A stretch of 64,000 nt of DNA from Paenilisteria riparia FSL S10-1204 (GCF_000525995.1 NZ_AODL01000007.1:379252-443251), one strand, 5' to 3'; shown: positions 1-11,721, counted from the first letter of the stretch. Numbers and translations are program-made. The notes: generated by a model not told the origin, from the letters alone.

Positions 1-442
1 TGAGCAATGTAATAACGACGATTAGCCATGAGTGTACGTAAAGTGGTACGAAGAATAGAGAAACAACGGTGACAAGTGCACCAACGAGAACACCTCGGCC
101 AAGTCCACCGATGACGAATCCCCAAATGATAACGTGTGTTGGCACTGGGGCAATCAGTAGTTCCTCAATATTTTTCTGGAATTTTTGCGAGAAGAAGGAG
201 GAGGCTACGTTGGAATACGAGCTTGTGATAACGGACATCATGATCAGTCCGGGTACGATGAATTCCATGTAAGAGAATCCGCCTACTTGCCCGATTCGAC
301 TGCCGATTAGGTTGCCGAAGATGACAAAGTAAAGCATTGTTGTGATAACTGGCGGTACTAGCGTTTGGACCCAAATACGCATGTACCGGTTTGTTTCTTT
401 GACTGCTAGGCTTTTTAAGGCCGTGAAATAAAGATTAGACAT
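1..442 (-). CDS. ABC-2 type transporter permease (partial, C-terminus outside window)
   Basis: The ATG is at 442-440 and the frame stays open to the window edge, giving about 147 residues. The N-terminus (MSNLYFTALKSLAVKETNR) is followed by hydrophobic segments and the soluble loop (SSYSNVASSFFSQKFQKN) typical of ABC-2 / DrrB-type export permeases. Its start overlaps the stop of the upstream ATPase gene by 8 nt (ATGTCTAA), which implies translational coupling. It would form the membrane half of the exporter whose ATPase is at 435-1370, with an ArsR-type regulator first in the same operon. The substrate cannot be read from the sequence; multidrug or metal-linked export are possibilities. Confidence 0.85.
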   Translation of the reverse strand, partial: MSNLYFTALKSLAVKETNRYMRIWVQTLVPPVITTMLYFVIFGNLIGSRIGQVGGFSYMEFIVPGLIMMSVITSSYSNVASSFFSQKFQKNIEELLIAPVPTHVIIWGFVIGGLGRGVLVGALVTVVSLFFVPLYVHSWLIVVITLL

Positions 443-1370
443 TTTTCCCCTCCACTTGATGTGTGTCTTCTGTGATTTTCAAAAATAGTTCTTCTAAACG
501 ATTCGACTTGTTGCGCATCGAAAGAACTTGTATCCCCTGTTTGGTGAGCTGTTCGAAAAGCTCGTTGACGCCTTGATTTCGCTCGACTTCAACGGCAAGC
601 GTTAGATCGTCTTCAAATTCGTATTTGTATCCTGCAATCTCCGGTTTTGTGCTGTATGGCGCGAGGTCAAAGATGAATGTCTCAAACTGCAATTTCCCTA
701 AAAGTGCTTTCATGCTAGTGTTTTCAATAAGTTCGCCAGATTGAATAATTCCGATGTTGCGGCAAAGCATTTCGGCTTCTTCGAGGTAGTGGGTCGTTAG
801 GATGATTGTTGTGCCTTTTATGTTTAATTCTCTTAGGAAATCCCACATTTCGCGTCTTAGTTCGATGTCTACGCCGGCTGTTGGTTCGTCTAAAATAAGT
901 AACCGTGGTTCATGCATCAAGGCCCGGGCAATCATCAATCGCCGTTTCATCCCGCCTGAAAGCATTCGTGCGCGAACATCTCGTTTTTCCCACAGGTTTG
1001 ATTGTTTTAAGTATGTTTCGCTACGTTTTAGTGCTTCTTTACGAGAAACGCCGTAGTAGCCAGCCTGATTAACGACAATTTGTTGGACTGTTTCGAATGG
1101 GTTAAAGTTGAATTCTTGAGGCACCAAGCCAATTTGTTGTTTTGCGCGGACTAAATCAGTATCGATATCGTAGTCGAAAACTTTTACTTTACCCGATGTT
1201 TTGTTGACAAGTGATGTGATAATCCCAATTGTTGTTGATTTTCCGGCGCCGTTTGGACCGAGTAATGCGTAAAAATCGCCTTCTTCTACTGTTAAATTAA
1301 TGCCGCGTAATGCTTCAACGCCTGTTGCATATCTTTTTTTCAAGTCTGTTATTTCGAGTGCATATGTCAT
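435..1370 (-). CDS. ABC transporter ATP-binding protein
   Basis: A 311-residue ATPase of the DrrA / ABC-2 exporter class. Visible motifs are Walker A GPNGAGKST (about residues 38-46), Q-loop (LVPQEFNFN), signature LSGGMKRR (about 138), Walker B LLILDEPTAGVD and the H-loop TTHYLEE. The C-terminal ~80 residues form the regulatory domain usual for this class. It powers the permease at 1-442 and lies 15 nt downstream of the ArsR gene, so regulator, ATPase and permease form one operon read leftwards. The exported substrate is unknown. Confidence 0.93.
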   Translation of the reverse strand: MTYALEITDLKKRYATGVEALRGINLTVEEGDFYALLGPNGAGKSTTIGIITSLVNKTSGKVKVFDYDIDTDLVRAKQQIGLVPQEFNFNPFETVQQIVVNQAGYYGVSRKEALKRSETYLKQSNLWEKRDVRARMLSGGMKRRLMIARALMHEPRLLILDEPTAGVDIELRREMWDFLRELNIKGTTIILTTHYLEEAEMLCRNIGIIQSGELIENTSMKALLGKLQFETFIFDLAPYSTKPEIAGYKYEFEDDLTLAVEVERNQGVNELFEQLTKQGIQVLSMRNKSNRLEELFLKITEDTHQVEGKNV

Positions 1371-1385
1371 TTAATAACTATCCCC

Positions 1386-1688
1386 TTACTGTGTTTGATT
1401 CTGTTCTTTATTACTGGAAAGTAGCTGGGTCATGGAATCCATAAAATCACTTACAAAGTCCTCCCGTAGCGCGTAATAGTGCCATTGACTTCGTTTTGTT
1501 ACCGAAACTATTTCCGCTTTCTCCAATGCCTTCATATGATGCGAAAGAGTTGGTTGTGTGAAATCGAAGTGCTTCAACACATCGCACGCGCACAAACTAC
1601 CAGACGAAAGAAGATCAATGATTTTCATTCTTTTAGGGTCAGCCATAGCCTTAAGCACCAATGAGGTTCTTTCATAGTCCATTTTCAT
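1386..1688 (-). CDS. ArsR-family winged-helix transcriptional regulator
   Basis: A 100-residue protein with the ArsR fold: N-terminal helices (MADPKRMKIIDLLSSG), a recognition region (FTQPTLSHHMKALEKAEIV) and a beta-wing (TKRSQWHYYAL). The segment LCACDVL occupies the place of the metal-binding ELCVCDL motif of ArsR/SmtB sensors and keeps two cysteines, so metal or thiol sensing is possible but not shown. A strong Shine-Dalgarno (GAGGAGGA) precedes the ATG. It is first in the operon with the ABC exporter, which it probably represses. The AT-rich partly palindromic region near 1715-1740 could hold its operator. Confidence 0.9.
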   Translation of the reverse strand: MKMDYERTSLVLKAMADPKRMKIIDLLSSGSLCACDVLKHFDFTQPTLSHHMKALEKAEIVSVTKRSQWHYYALREDFVSDFMDSMTQLLSSNKEQNQTQ

Positions 1689-1759
1689 TCCTCCTCTTAC
1701 ATCAATGGCTACCTATGTTTAATATAGATTATCATAAATGTAACAACAAGTCGAACAAT

Positions 1760-1789
1760 AAAAAAGAAGCCCTAATTCAGAGCTTCTTC
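1760..1789 (-). terminator. Intrinsic terminator of the DUF916 gene
   Basis: On the minus strand AAGAAGCTCT and AGGGCTTCTT form a 10-bp stem with one mismatch around a 5-nt loop, followed by T6. It lies 7 nt after the stop codon of the gene at 1796-2821. Confidence 0.85.
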
Positions 1790-1795
1790 GCCTGC

Positions 1796-2821
1796 TTATT
1801 TCTCATCTTCGTCCTTATCTTTTTTCGATCGTTTTCCTAACCAGAATGCTAAGAAAATAAGTAAAATTACTGCTAATGCCCCACCGGCAACGTACCACCA
1901 AGTGTAGTCCTTTTCAAGGTCTACTGCGGTTTCATTGTATTTCTTAGCGTCATCGCCTTTAATGGTGAATTCTTCGTCCCATTTCCACGTTTTATCGCCG
2001 GATGTTGCGACCATTTTCAGACGATATTTCCCGGCTTTTAGTGGCTGGTTTTCCCAATCAATCGCATAATTGAAATTGGAATTTGGCGCCATTCGCAAAC
2101 CATCACGTTTCGCTTGGTGCAACACTTGGTCGTCGCCTGATTTGTAAACTTTCGCGTCAATCGCAAGCGGTTTTATGAGTGTCGCTTCTGGATTTTGCAG
2201 GTTCGCTGTCACTGCGTTGCGGTAATTAATTTGTTGCGCTTTGATTTCGTGCAATTTCATGTCCGGTTCAACGACGGTATCATTTTCCGATAGTTGCACA
2301 CCAACTACGTATGCGTAACGGTTCTTGATTTGCACGCCTTCCCCGCTATCATTTTTCGCATCATCGCCTTCTTTTTCAATGAATTGCAAGCCGCCTAAAA
2401 TGATGCCATCAAAAGATTCTGCAGGCATCGTTAAGATGACTTTTACTATTTTGCTACTGTTTTTTGGAAGCACAATTTCATCATCCGTTTTTGCAATCGA
2501 TGAAAATGGTATTTTTAAAGATTTGTCTAGTTTCGGGTCAGTCTGGCTGTAATCGACAATCCCATTATCGTTCGTAACTGCTGTATTTGCATTTGTTTCA
2601 ACAGTGATTTCTTTATCTGTATCATTTTTGAGTACAACTGCTAAATTTTGCTTTTGGCCTGGCTTCATACGCAAATCGAAATAGGTTTTCGTTTTATCTA
2701 TTTGGTTATTCGGAATAACCGCCGTTACGGAAAAATTCGCGGCCGCTTCTGGGCTCAATGGGTGAAATAACACCCCTATTAAAACGATTGGCAATACTAA
2801 AAGTAACATAATTTTCTTCAC
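1796..2821 (-). CDS. DUF916/DUF3324 (WxL-interacting type) membrane-anchored surface protein
   Basis: A 341-residue protein with a signal peptide (about 1-27), an N-terminal DUF916-like beta domain (FSVTAVIPNNQIDKTKTYFD), a DUF3324-like domain, one transmembrane helix near 308-330 (WWYVAGGALAVILLIFLAFW) and a basic cytoplasmic tail. Proteins of this layout normally sit in clusters with WxL-domain proteins, bind them at the cell wall and are held in the membrane. No WxL protein is encoded nearby, so this copy is solitary. Translation starts at a GTG with AGAGGAG 11 nt upstream. Confidence 0.85.
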   Translation of the reverse strand: MKKIMLLLVLPIVLIGVLFHPLSPEAAANFSVTAVIPNNQIDKTKTYFDLRMKPGQKQNLAVVLKNDTDKEITVETNANTAVTNDNGIVDYSQTDPKLDKSLKIPFSSIAKTDDEIVLPKNSSKIVKVILTMPAESFDGIILGGLQFIEKEGDDAKNDSGEGVQIKNRYAYVVGVQLSENDTVVEPDMKLHEIKAQQINYRNAVTANLQNPEATLIKPLAIDAKVYKSGDDQVLHQAKRDGLRMAPNSNFNYAIDWENQPLKAGKYRLKMVATSGDKTWKWDEEFTIKGDDAKKYNETAVDLEKDYTWWYVAGGALAVILLIFLAFWLGKRSKKDKDEDEK

Positions 2822-2965
2822 AAAAAACCCAACTCCTCTCCATTCTCTCTTTTAAAAAGTTTATATACCTCATTTACAAGTACCCGAAGATCCGATTTTA
2901 AAAACAAAGATGAGCTTGTTTTTTGTAATTAATGCGTAAGGCTCCTAAATCAAAATAACAACAAT

Positions 2966-3009
2966 AAAAGCAGTATCTGGGTTTAAATCACGCCCAAATA
3001 CTGCTTTTT
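2966..3009 (-). terminator. Intrinsic terminator of recQ
   Basis: AAAAGCAGTAT (2966-2976) pairs with ATACTGCTTTT near 2998-3008, extended inside by TGGG/CCCA. Read leftwards it directly follows the recQ stop. Confidence 0.8.
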
Positions 3010-3011
3010 CT

Positions 3012-4790
3012 TTACGCCTGTTCTTGCAATACAGCTAAGAATTCCGCGCCGTACTTCTCTAATTTATTCATGCCGACGCCTTTAATTTCAAGCAATGCGT
3101 CTTCGTCTTGCGGTAAATACTCGCACATTTGACGCAATGTTTCATCGGAGAAGATGATATATGGCGGTACTTTGTGTCTGGACGCCAATTCACGGCGCAC
3201 CTCACGCAATTCGCCGAACAAGCCTTCATCAACATTAATCGCCACTTTCGTAACTTTACGAGCGGTTTTCCGCGTCACTTTCTCTTCCCCTCGCAAAACT
3301 GCAACCGCCTCATTTGTCAGTTTCAACGACGGGAATTGGCTGTCCGTGTAGCTCAAATACTTCTCAGCCGCCAAATAATCAATCAGTTGCAAAACATCTT
3401 TTTGCGAGCGGTCCTTCATCAAGCCGTGCGTCGAAAGCTCCTCGAAATGCCACTGCTGCACCTTCTGGTCTTTAGAGCCTGTCAAAACTTTGGCCACCAT
3501 CACTTTGCCGAACCGTTCTTGCATTCGTTTAACACATGAAAAAACTTGTTGGGCTTCGACTGTAATATCTTGCGCTTCCCGCGTGTCCAAGCAGTTCCCG
3601 CAACGTCCACAGTTCTCGCCTTCCTCGCCGAAATATTGCACAATGTATTTCTGCAAACAAATTTCCGTGTAGCCGTAGCCCGCCATTTGACGTAGTTTGG
3701 CATATTCATGTTGTTTGCGTTCCTCATCCATTTCCGACTGATCAATCAAGAAATGCTGAATATGCGTGTCTTGCGGGCCGAAAAGCAAAATACAATCACT
3801 TGCGACACCGTCACGCCCAGCACGTCCCGCTTCCTGATAGTACGCCTCAATATTTCGCGGTAAATTATAATGAATCACGTAGCGCACATTGGACTTATTA
3901 ATCCCCATACCAAACGCATTCGTTGCAACCATCACACGCACATCATCATATAGAAACTTCTCCTGCCAATCATTCCGCTGATTATCAGACATCCCACCAT
4001 GATATTTCCCCGTCGGAATCCCTTGCTTCGTCAGCATCTCATATAGCCGCTCGACCTCTTTACGCGTCGCCGCATACACGATTCCCGACTGTTCACCGTT
4101 TGTTTTCACATAATCGAGCAAATAACGATCGCGATCTTGCCCTTTCACAACCTGAAATGCTAAATTCTCTCGCGCAAAACCAGTCTGCACAATGTTGTCC
4201 GAATGAATATCGAGCAATTTCATAATATCTTCCGAGACCGTTGGCGTCGCCGTTGCCGTTAACGCAATAATCAACGGACGCGGATGAATCCGATCCAGCG
4301 TATCGCACAGCGTCAAATAACTCGGACGGAAATCATGCCCCCAATGTGAAATACAATGCGCCTCATCAATGGCAAACAACGCAATATCCGTCGTATCTAC
4401 CAATCGTTGAAAACTTGCCGTATCCAAACGTTCCGGAGCCACATAAAGCAATTTTACCGCCCCATTTTCCGCATCCCAGAGCCGATTATCAATCTCATTT
4501 CCCGTCAACGTACTATTAATATAAGTCGCCGCAATCCCCTGCTCATTTAGCGCATCGACCTGATCTTTCATCAATGAAATGAGCGGCGAAACCACAATCG
4601 TCAACCCATCAAAAACAAGTGCAGGAATCTGATAACAAAGCGACTTCCCGCCTCCCGTTGGCATAATCGCTAACGTATCCTTACGCGCAAATAAGTTCCG
4701 CAACACGTCCTCTTGTCCATCCCGAAACGTCGAGTACCCGAAACTCTCCTGTAAAACTTGCTGTGACCTGCTCCAATATTGCTCAATCAC
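3012..4790 (-). CDS. recQ: RecQ family ATP-dependent 3'-5' DNA helicase
   Basis: A 592-residue RecQ helicase acting in recombination and replication-fork repair. Motif I is MPTGGGKSLCYQ (about 43-54) and motif II is AIDEAHCISHWGHDFR (about 138-153). Motif VI lies in QEAGRAGRDG, the RecQ zinc site is formed by cysteines in CLQKY...CGRCGNC (about 378-400), a winged-helix (RQC) region follows, and an HRDC domain closes the protein (IKGVGMNKLEKYGAEFL near the end). The length is normal for bacterial RecQ. It starts at GTG (4790-4788) with a modest AGGTG ribosome site and appears monocistronic. Many Listeria carry more than one recQ-like gene, so paralogy is possible. Confidence 0.95.
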   Translation of the reverse strand: MIEQYWSRSQQVLQESFGYSTFRDGQEDVLRNLFARKDTLAIMPTGGGKSLCYQIPALVFDGLTIVVSPLISLMKDQVDALNEQGIAATYINSTLTGNEIDNRLWDAENGAVKLLYVAPERLDTASFQRLVDTTDIALFAIDEAHCISHWGHDFRPSYLTLCDTLDRIHPRPLIIALTATATPTVSEDIMKLLDIHSDNIVQTGFARENLAFQVVKGQDRDRYLLDYVKTNGEQSGIVYAATRKEVERLYEMLTKQGIPTGKYHGGMSDNQRNDWQEKFLYDDVRVMVATNAFGMGINKSNVRYVIHYNLPRNIEAYYQEAGRAGRDGVASDCILLFGPQDTHIQHFLIDQSEMDEERKQHEYAKLRQMAGYGYTEICLQKYIVQYFGEEGENCGRCGNCLDTREAQDITVEAQQVFSCVKRMQERFGKVMVAKVLTGSKDQKVQQWHFEELSTHGLMKDRSQKDVLQLIDYLAAEKYLSYTDSQFPSLKLTNEAVAVLRGEEKVTRKTARKVTKVAINVDEGLFGELREVRRELASRHKVPPYIIFSDETLRQMCEYLPQDEDALLEIKGVGMNKLEKYGAEFLAVLQEQA

Positions 4791-4941
4791 TTACCAACAC
4801 CTACCTTTATGTCCCGTACAAACATTTTCTATCTCTTCAGTATACCGTTTTTCGCAAAACAAAAGAAGTCTTTTCGCCAAATACGTTTTTTTAAGACCTT
4901 CCCACCTAGCAAAAAATCATTTTCAAGCACTATTTCGCAAC

Positions 4942-4981
4942 AAAAAAGAGTACCAGCAAAAATTCATTCACTGATACCCTC
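4942..4981 (-). terminator. Intrinsic terminator of the adhesin gene
   Basis: On the minus strand GAGGGTATCAG and CTGGTACTC form a stem with a two-base bulge, followed by T6. It lies just after the stop at 4987. Confidence 0.75.
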
Positions 4982-4986
4982 GTGTT

Positions 4987-7797
4987 TTATCTTGTTTTCT
5001 TCGTTCTATATAGGAATAAGGAGCCCATCGCGATAAGCAATAAACCAAGACCTACAAAGTCGAGTGGAAGTTCGTCACCAGTAACCGGTAAATTGCTATC
5101 TGATACTGGTGTTACATCCGCAGGAACCACTGGAGCTGGCGGCGTAACTGGCTTCACTGGACTGTTCGGGTCATTCGGTTTAATCGGCGTTACCGGGGCA
5201 ATTGGAACAACAGGCGTAACTGGATTAACCGGATCTAGCGGTGGCACTGGCTGAGGAGTCATTGTATTTTCCTTCTCCACACGAACCGGCTCGCTATTCT
5301 CACCCTTCAAAATTTCAAAAGTAACTGGCGAACTATCTAAGTCATAACCGGCTGGTGCCGCTGTTTCGACCAAACTATACGTTCCTGGTTTCAAGTCCGA
5401 AACAGCCAACTTACCATCCGCATCCGTTGTCAAACCGTTTTGCAGCACAGCTCCTGTATCATCTAGCAGGCTGAAAACTGCTCCTTCTAAAACAATATTA
5501 TGATTTGCACTGTCCACTTTCGTCAATTCCACCGAACCTGTTTTCAGTGTATTCTCTTTTTCTAAACGAACTGCCTCTGTATTCGCACCTTTTACGATTT
5601 CAAAAGTAACTGGCGTCTCATCTAGCACATAGCCCTCTGGCGCTGTCGTCTCAACCAGACTATACTTCCCTGGTTTCAAGTCCGAAACAATCAACTTACC
5701 ATCCGCATCCGTCGTCAAACCACTCTGCAAAACAGCTCCCGTATTATCTAGCAGACTGAAAACTGCTCCTTCTAAAACCGTATCATGGTTCATACTGTCC
5801 ACTTTCGTAAGCTCAACCGCACCCGTTTTCAACGTATTAGCTTTCTCCACACGAACTGGCGTCGTATTCGCACCCTTCACAATCTCAAAAGCAACCGGCG
5901 TCTCATCCAACATATAGCCTTCTGGCGCTGCCGTCTCAACTAAGCTATACTTCCCTGGTTTCAAGTCCGAAACAATTAATTTACCATCCTTGTCTGTCGT
6001 CAAACCGGTCTGTAAAACAGCTCCCGTATTGTCTAAAAGGCTAAACGTAGCACCTTCTAATAAAATATCATGATTCGCGCTATCCACTTTCGTTAACTCG
6101 ACCGAACCCGTTTGCAGTTTATTCACCGTCTGCGTCACAATCGGCGTCGTATCACTGTCCGTTACCGCCACAGTAATCGGTGTGCTATCCAAAACATACC
6201 CTTCCGGTGCCACAACTTCCGTCACCGTGTACGTTCCTAAATTCATCGCACTCGTCACTAGTTTACCGTCCGCATCCGTCGTACCTTGGAAAACAACAGC
6301 ACCCGTACTATCTTTCACTTGATATTGCGCACCCGCAACAGGTTTCCCGAAATTATCCGTCTTCACAATCTCCACACGGCCGTCATATTTCTTAGTCGTC
6401 ACCGAGTTAGACTGAATCGTATTGTTATACACTTCCATGTATGCCGAGTTCGGCAAGCTTTCGCCAACTTTCAATTGCTCTACATTGGCTTGGAAGCTCC
6501 ACTGCACCGAATCGTCTTTAACAATATCAACCAGCGTCGTAATCGTCACTTTGCTATCTTCGACTTTAATATCGAAACGCGTTTTGTCATAATCAAGAAT
6601 CGATGTCACATGAATTTTCGAATCAAGCGGGTCTGTAATCACCGTGCCTGCAGGAATATCCGCGCCATCAAGCAACGTCAATTTTAGCGTGTATGTCAAT
6701 GTATTTTCATCATAGTTAATTACTTGCTTATCCACGCTCTTGCTTAGAACATAGCTAGTTCCGTAGTAATCGCTCACTTTCACTGGGAAAACCTTCGTAA
6801 TCGTAGCCATATTTGAAGACGTGAAAGTCGCCGTATTAGCTTGGTCGCCCATATTCACATCATCTACATCCAAAGCATACTCAATAAAATAAGTATCCGT
6901 AGGTGCCATATCTCCTAAAGCTACTTCAAAATGTCGCGTACTAGCATCATAACTAATTTTATCTGCAAACTTATCCGTCACATATTCAAAGCTAGTAGCA
7001 GTGCCGTCCGCGTCAAATGTCTTCGCCTTCAAGATACGAATATTGTCTACCGTCATTCGATCTCCAGTAATGGCCGAGTTCGGGTTAGAGGCAATTAATG
7101 ATGTACCTTCTGGCAACGTGTCCGACACAACAACATTATTTAGTTGCGATTGTCTATAATTCACAACTAACTGAAATCTATTATTCGTAGGCGTTTTCGT
7201 ATTTAAAATCGCTACATTGTTCTCATCTAAGTCACCTTTATACCATTTATCAAAAACGGATTTAACGATTGGTGTCTTCTTCACAACATCGACAGTCACT
7301 GCATCACTTTTCCCTGCATAAGCTACTGTAAAAGTTTGCGTGTCATGATGCGCATCACCAATGGTCAAAATCGGTGCACCAAATTTCACTTGGAAAACAC
7401 CGTTAAAAGCATCATTCGAATCAATCATTGAAGTGTCTATAGAAAAAGTTAGTACATAGTTATCTGAATCTGTCGTCACATTTTCCAGTTTAAAAGGTAA
7501 CGGAACGACCAATTTCGTCGTGAAATCAGAAGCATCATACACAATATCTTTAGGAACAGTCACTTTCACGTCCCCGTTAGACGCTGTAAAAGCACCCGCA
7601 CTTCCTGAAATATTGATTTGCAACGTCACGCTCTCACGATTTGTAATTTCACCTGTCGGCACTGAAATCGATGTTTTAATACTATCTGTAGAATTAGCTG
7701 CAGCAGCAACTTTTGGCGAAATAATCGCCGAACTAACCAACTGTAAAATCATTACTAAAGTCATCAACACGATTAAGTATTTTTGTTTATTTTTCAT
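4987..7797 (-). CDS. Large LPxTG-anchored adhesin with Cna-B/SpaA repeats
   Basis: A 936-residue cell-wall protein. It has a signal peptide (about 1-33, ending VAAAAN), then ~440 residues of beta-rich domains resembling isopeptide-forming fimbrial/DUF11 modules ([27 protein letters not shown]). Four Cna-B/SpaA prealbumin-like domains follow: one divergent ([18 protein letters not shown]) and three near-identical copies (VELTKVDS...[10 protein letters not shown]). The Lys in VELTK and the Glu in LVET are the expected isopeptide-bond pair. A Pro/Val spacer, the sortase A motif LPVTG (about 903-907), a membrane helix and a basic RTKKTR tail complete it. It is monocistronic with GGGGAG before the ATG. 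Host or matrix binding is inferred from the family; the ligand is unknown. Confidence 0.92.
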   Translation of the reverse strand: MKNKQKYLIVLMTLVMILQLVSSAIISPKVAAAANSTDSIKTSISVPTGEITNRESVTLQINISGSAGAFTASNGDVKVTVPKDIVYDASDFTTKLVVPLPFKLENVTTDSDNYVLTFSIDTSMIDSNDAFNGVFQVKFGAPILTIGDAHHDTQTFTVAYAGKSDAVTVDVVKKTPIVKSVFDKWYKGDLDENNVAILNTKTPTNNRFQLVVNYRQSQLNNVVVSDTLPEGTSLIASNPNSAITGDRMTVDNIRILKAKTFDADGTATSFEYVTDKFADKISYDASTRHFEVALGDMAPTDTYFIEYALDVDDVNMGDQANTATFTSSNMATITKVFPVKVSDYYGTSYVLSKSVDKQVINYDENTLTYTLKLTLLDGADIPAGTVITDPLDSKIHVTSILDYDKTRFDIKVEDSKVTITTLVDIVKDDSVQWSFQANVEQLKVGESLPNSAYMEVYNNTIQSNSVTTKKYDGRVEIVKTDNFGKPVAGAQYQVKDSTGAVVFQGTTDADGKLVTSAMNLGTYTVTEVVAPEGYVLDSTPITVAVTDSDTTPIVTQTVNKLQTGSVELTKVDSANHDILLEGATFSLLDNTGAVLQTGLTTDKDGKLIVSDLKPGKYSLVETAAPEGYMLDETPVAFEIVKGANTTPVRVEKANTLKTGAVELTKVDSMNHDTVLEGAVFSLLDNTGAVLQSGLTTDADGKLIVSDLKPGKYSLVETTAPEGYVLDETPVTFEIVKGANTEAVRLEKENTLKTGSVELTKVDSANHNIVLEGAVFSLLDDTGAVLQNGLTTDADGKLAVSDLKPGTYSLVETAAPAGYDLDSSPVTFEILKGENSEPVRVEKENTMTPQPVPPLDPVNPVTPVVPIAPVTPIKPNDPNSPVKPVTPPAPVVPADVTPVSDSNLPVTGDELPLDFVGLGLLLIAMGSLFLYRTKKTR
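5256..6110 (-). repeat. Three tandem 285-bp repeats inside the adhesin gene
   Basis: Three consecutive 285-bp units (95 codons each) encode the near-identical Cna-B domains; the recurring phrase encoding NTLKTG recurs at 285-bp spacing near 5541 and 5826, with a variant near 6111. Such units can expand or contract by recombination, so copy number may differ between strains and may be collapsed in short-read assemblies. Confidence 0.85.
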
Positions 7798-8213
7798 TAC
7801 TTGTCTCCCCGTCTTTTATATTATTGATAGAATCGTTTTATACGCGTTAAATATAAATCATTACTTATATTTATACACAGAAGAAATTATGGCGCCTCCT
7901 TAATGATTTTCTTATTTTTGGTATTTTTCTTTTACGATTTCAAATTCTATCACACCCGAATTAATGTTGCAAAGAAGGTATTTACTAGGTATCTCAGACT
8001 CTGTATTTTATTCCAAAAACAGTTAAATTCTATAGTTATCCAGCCGAAAAAAGTGATTTTTTATACATCGATATTGTTTTTGCGAGTGAATAATCTGTTA
8101 ACTATATAAAAAAATCCCTTTTACATAATGTATTAGGATAAAATATGCTAAAATTTCTTACATTTCGTATACTTTTATATGCTATTGTTTGTCGAAATTA
8201 TGAATTTTATGAT
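7798..8213. other. AT-rich intergenic region, no gene seen
   Basis: This stretch between the adhesin start and the guaB terminator has no ORF with a plausible ribosome site and no recognised riboswitch, tRNA or PrfA box (the nearest sequence, around gttaac, lacks the palindrome). It presumably holds the adhesin promoter; no convincing -35/-10 pair could be fixed. Confidence 0.5.
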
Positions 8214-8252
8214 TGGACAAAAAAAACTGCCTACACCGTAGTGTAAACAGTC
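8214..8252 (-). terminator. Intrinsic terminator of guaB
   Basis: On the minus strand ACTG-TT-TACAC and GTGTA-GG-CAGT form a hairpin followed by T8, just after the guaB stop. Confidence 0.9.
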
Positions 8253-8262
8253 TCACTTTATT

Positions 8263-9744
<1,482 letters not shown>

Positions 9745-10014
9745 TTAAATTTAATTTGGCATCACATTCGAAACTCCGGAACTCTTTTATCATAGAAAAA
9801 ACTACTCCGAAATCATCGCCTGATTCGCCGATAGATTTTGCTAATTGTATAAATGCTACAAGAAATATCAGCTTATGTCAAGAGTTCGATAATTATCAGT
9901 TTTTTCTGAACGAATTTGACTTTTACACTATCATGCATAAATACATAGTTATATTTTGATATGAAAGGAGTTTGCCTCCCTTTTTATATTGTTTCACTAA
10001 TAGGTATATAGACC

Positions 10015-11649
10015 TTATGTTTCACGTGAAACAATTGCTTTTCGTTTTTTCGATGCGTAGGAATAATTCCCGCCATACGACACTATTTCTCCATTTTCCA
10101 GCCAGAGTGTGCGATTACAAATCTGATTCATGAAAAAACGGTCATGCGAAATTGTAATAATCGTTCCCTCAAAATTACGTAACGCTTCTTCTAACACTTC
10201 TCGTGACGCAATATCCAAATGGTTTGTCGGTTCATCCAGTAGCAACGTATTTACTGGCTGATTCATAAACTGCGCCAAACTAAGCCGCATACGCTCTCCA
10301 CCACTCAAGTTAGCCACTTTTCGGAACACCATCTCACCATAGAATAAGAACGTTGCTAGCATATTCCTCGCGTCGCCTTCAACAACAGCAACCTTATCGC
10401 GAAATGCCTCCAACACTGTCTGATTCTCATCACCCACATCCATATGTTGCGACAAGTAAGCAATGTCCACACTCGGCCCAACATGCACCGTTCCAACATC
10501 TGGGGTCACCTCACCTAGTATCATCTTGAGAAACGTCGATTTTCCCGCGCCATTATTGCCGACAATCGCAACCCGCTCTTTCTGCCTTATATGACAATCA
10601 ACCCCATCAAACAAAACACGATCCCCGAACTTCTTCCAGACCGCATCAAAAATCACGACATCTTCCCCACTACGCTTCGATTCTTCAAACTCTAAACGCA
10701 TATTTTTCTGTTCCAATGCTGGTTTTTTCAGTACATCAATGCGGGCTAGCGCCTTCTCCATATTTTTTGCACGTCGAAACAATGCATCATTCGGTGGATT
10801 TGCCTCCATCGCCCATTGACGCAGCCTTTTTATCGCTTGCTGCATCTTCTTAATTTTCTTTTGTTGGTCCTTGTAATCGTGGAACTCCTTCAGCAGCCGT
10901 TCTTCTCGCTCTACTAAATAACCTGAGAAATTTGTATGGTACGTAATCAATTCCTTGTTTTCTAGCTCCACAATTTTTTGCACGACCTCATCTAAAAAGT
11001 AGCGATCATGCGATACCACAAGAACCGTCCCTTTATACGCTCGCAAAAACTGTGTCAACCAATCCACGGCTTGTAAATCCAAATGATTCGTTGGCTCATC
11101 CAGTAACAACAAATCAGGCTCTTCTAACAACATTTTGGCAAGCGATACCTTCGTTCGCTCCCCACCACTAAGCTGTTCCCAAGACTTCTTAGCTAAATGC
11201 GAAATTCCTAGCCCATGCAAAATTTTATCCATATTTGTATCTAAATTATAACCACCTAAATCAATGAACCGCGCCTGTTTCTCGCCATATTGTGTCAACA
11301 GTCGCTCGCTCATATCCGTCGTCATTCGCTGCTCAAGCTCAGTTAATTCCACCTGTAAAGCCAGCACATTGGCAAATGCGGTCCGTAAATAATCGCGAAC
11401 AACAGCATTTCCCAACATGTTGGGCATTTGATTTAATAAGCCTACTGTCGCGCTTCTTTTCACAGAAACAATCCCATCATCCACTGTCTCAAGCCGTGCG
11501 ATAATCTTCAAAATCGTACTTTTACCTTCGCCATTGCGCCCAATTAAACCAATCCGCTCGCCCTCTTCCACTTGCAAATTAATTTTTTCTAAAATCAAAT
11601 CACCTGTAAACCGTTTCGTTACATTATTTAAAGCTACAATCGTCATCAT
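10015..11649 (-). CDS. ABC-F family ATPase, probably a ribosome-protection/translation factor
   Basis: A 544-residue soluble protein with two ABC domains and no membrane segment. Walker A motifs are GRNGEGKST (about 37) and GNNGAGKST (about 365). Signatures are LSGGERTKVSLAK and LSGGERMRLSLAQ, and both Walker B motifs read LLLLDEPTNHLD-like. The charged inter-domain linker (KDQQKKIKKMQQAIKRL) is the P-site tRNA interaction region of ABC-F proteins. Such proteins either rescue stalled ribosomes or confer resistance to macrolide, lincosamide, streptogramin or pleuromutilin drugs. The upstream attenuator with two short ORFs (11755-12009) favours an antibiotic-inducible role, but the subfamily cannot be fixed by eye. 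Its last codons (VSRET-stop) contain a parS site. Confidence 0.9.
   Translation of the reverse strand: MMTIVALNNVTKRFTGDLILEKINLQVEEGERIGLIGRNGEGKSTILKIIARLETVDDGIVSVKRSATVGLLNQMPNMLGNAVVRDYLRTAFANVLALQVELTELEQRMTTDMSERLLTQYGEKQARFIDLGGYNLDTNMDKILHGLGISHLAKKSWEQLSGGERTKVSLAKMLLEEPDLLLLDEPTNHLDLQAVDWLTQFLRAYKGTVLVVSHDRYFLDEVVQKIVELENKELITYHTNFSGYLVEREERLLKEFHDYKDQQKKIKKMQQAIKRLRQWAMEANPPNDALFRRAKNMEKALARIDVLKKPALEQKNMRLEFEESKRSGEDVVIFDAVWKKFGDRVLFDGVDCHIRQKERVAIVGNNGAGKSTFLKMILGEVTPDVGTVHVGPSVDIAYLSQHMDVGDENQTVLEAFRDKVAVVEGDARNMLATFLFYGEMVFRKVANLSGGERMRLSLAQFMNQPVNTLLLDEPTNHLDIASREVLEEALRNFEGTIITISHDRFFMNQICNRTLWLENGEIVSYGGNYSYASKKRKAIVSRET
10018..10033. promoter_or_regulatory. parS site (ParB/Spo0J binding)
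   Basis: TGTTTCACGTGAAACA is a perfect 16-bp match to the Firmicute parS palindrome. It lies inside the last codons of the ABC-F gene. Confidence 0.95.
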
Positions 11650-11721
11650 TTCTACTCCTCTTCATTATCCGAGAAGCATTTCAGCCGCAATACATTGCCA
11701 CGCAAGCTTTTAACTCACTAA

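Noticed and set aside
7798..8213. PrfA box upstream of the adhesin
   Set aside because: Sequences near 8095 contain gttaac but not the TTAACA-N2-TGTTAA palindrome.
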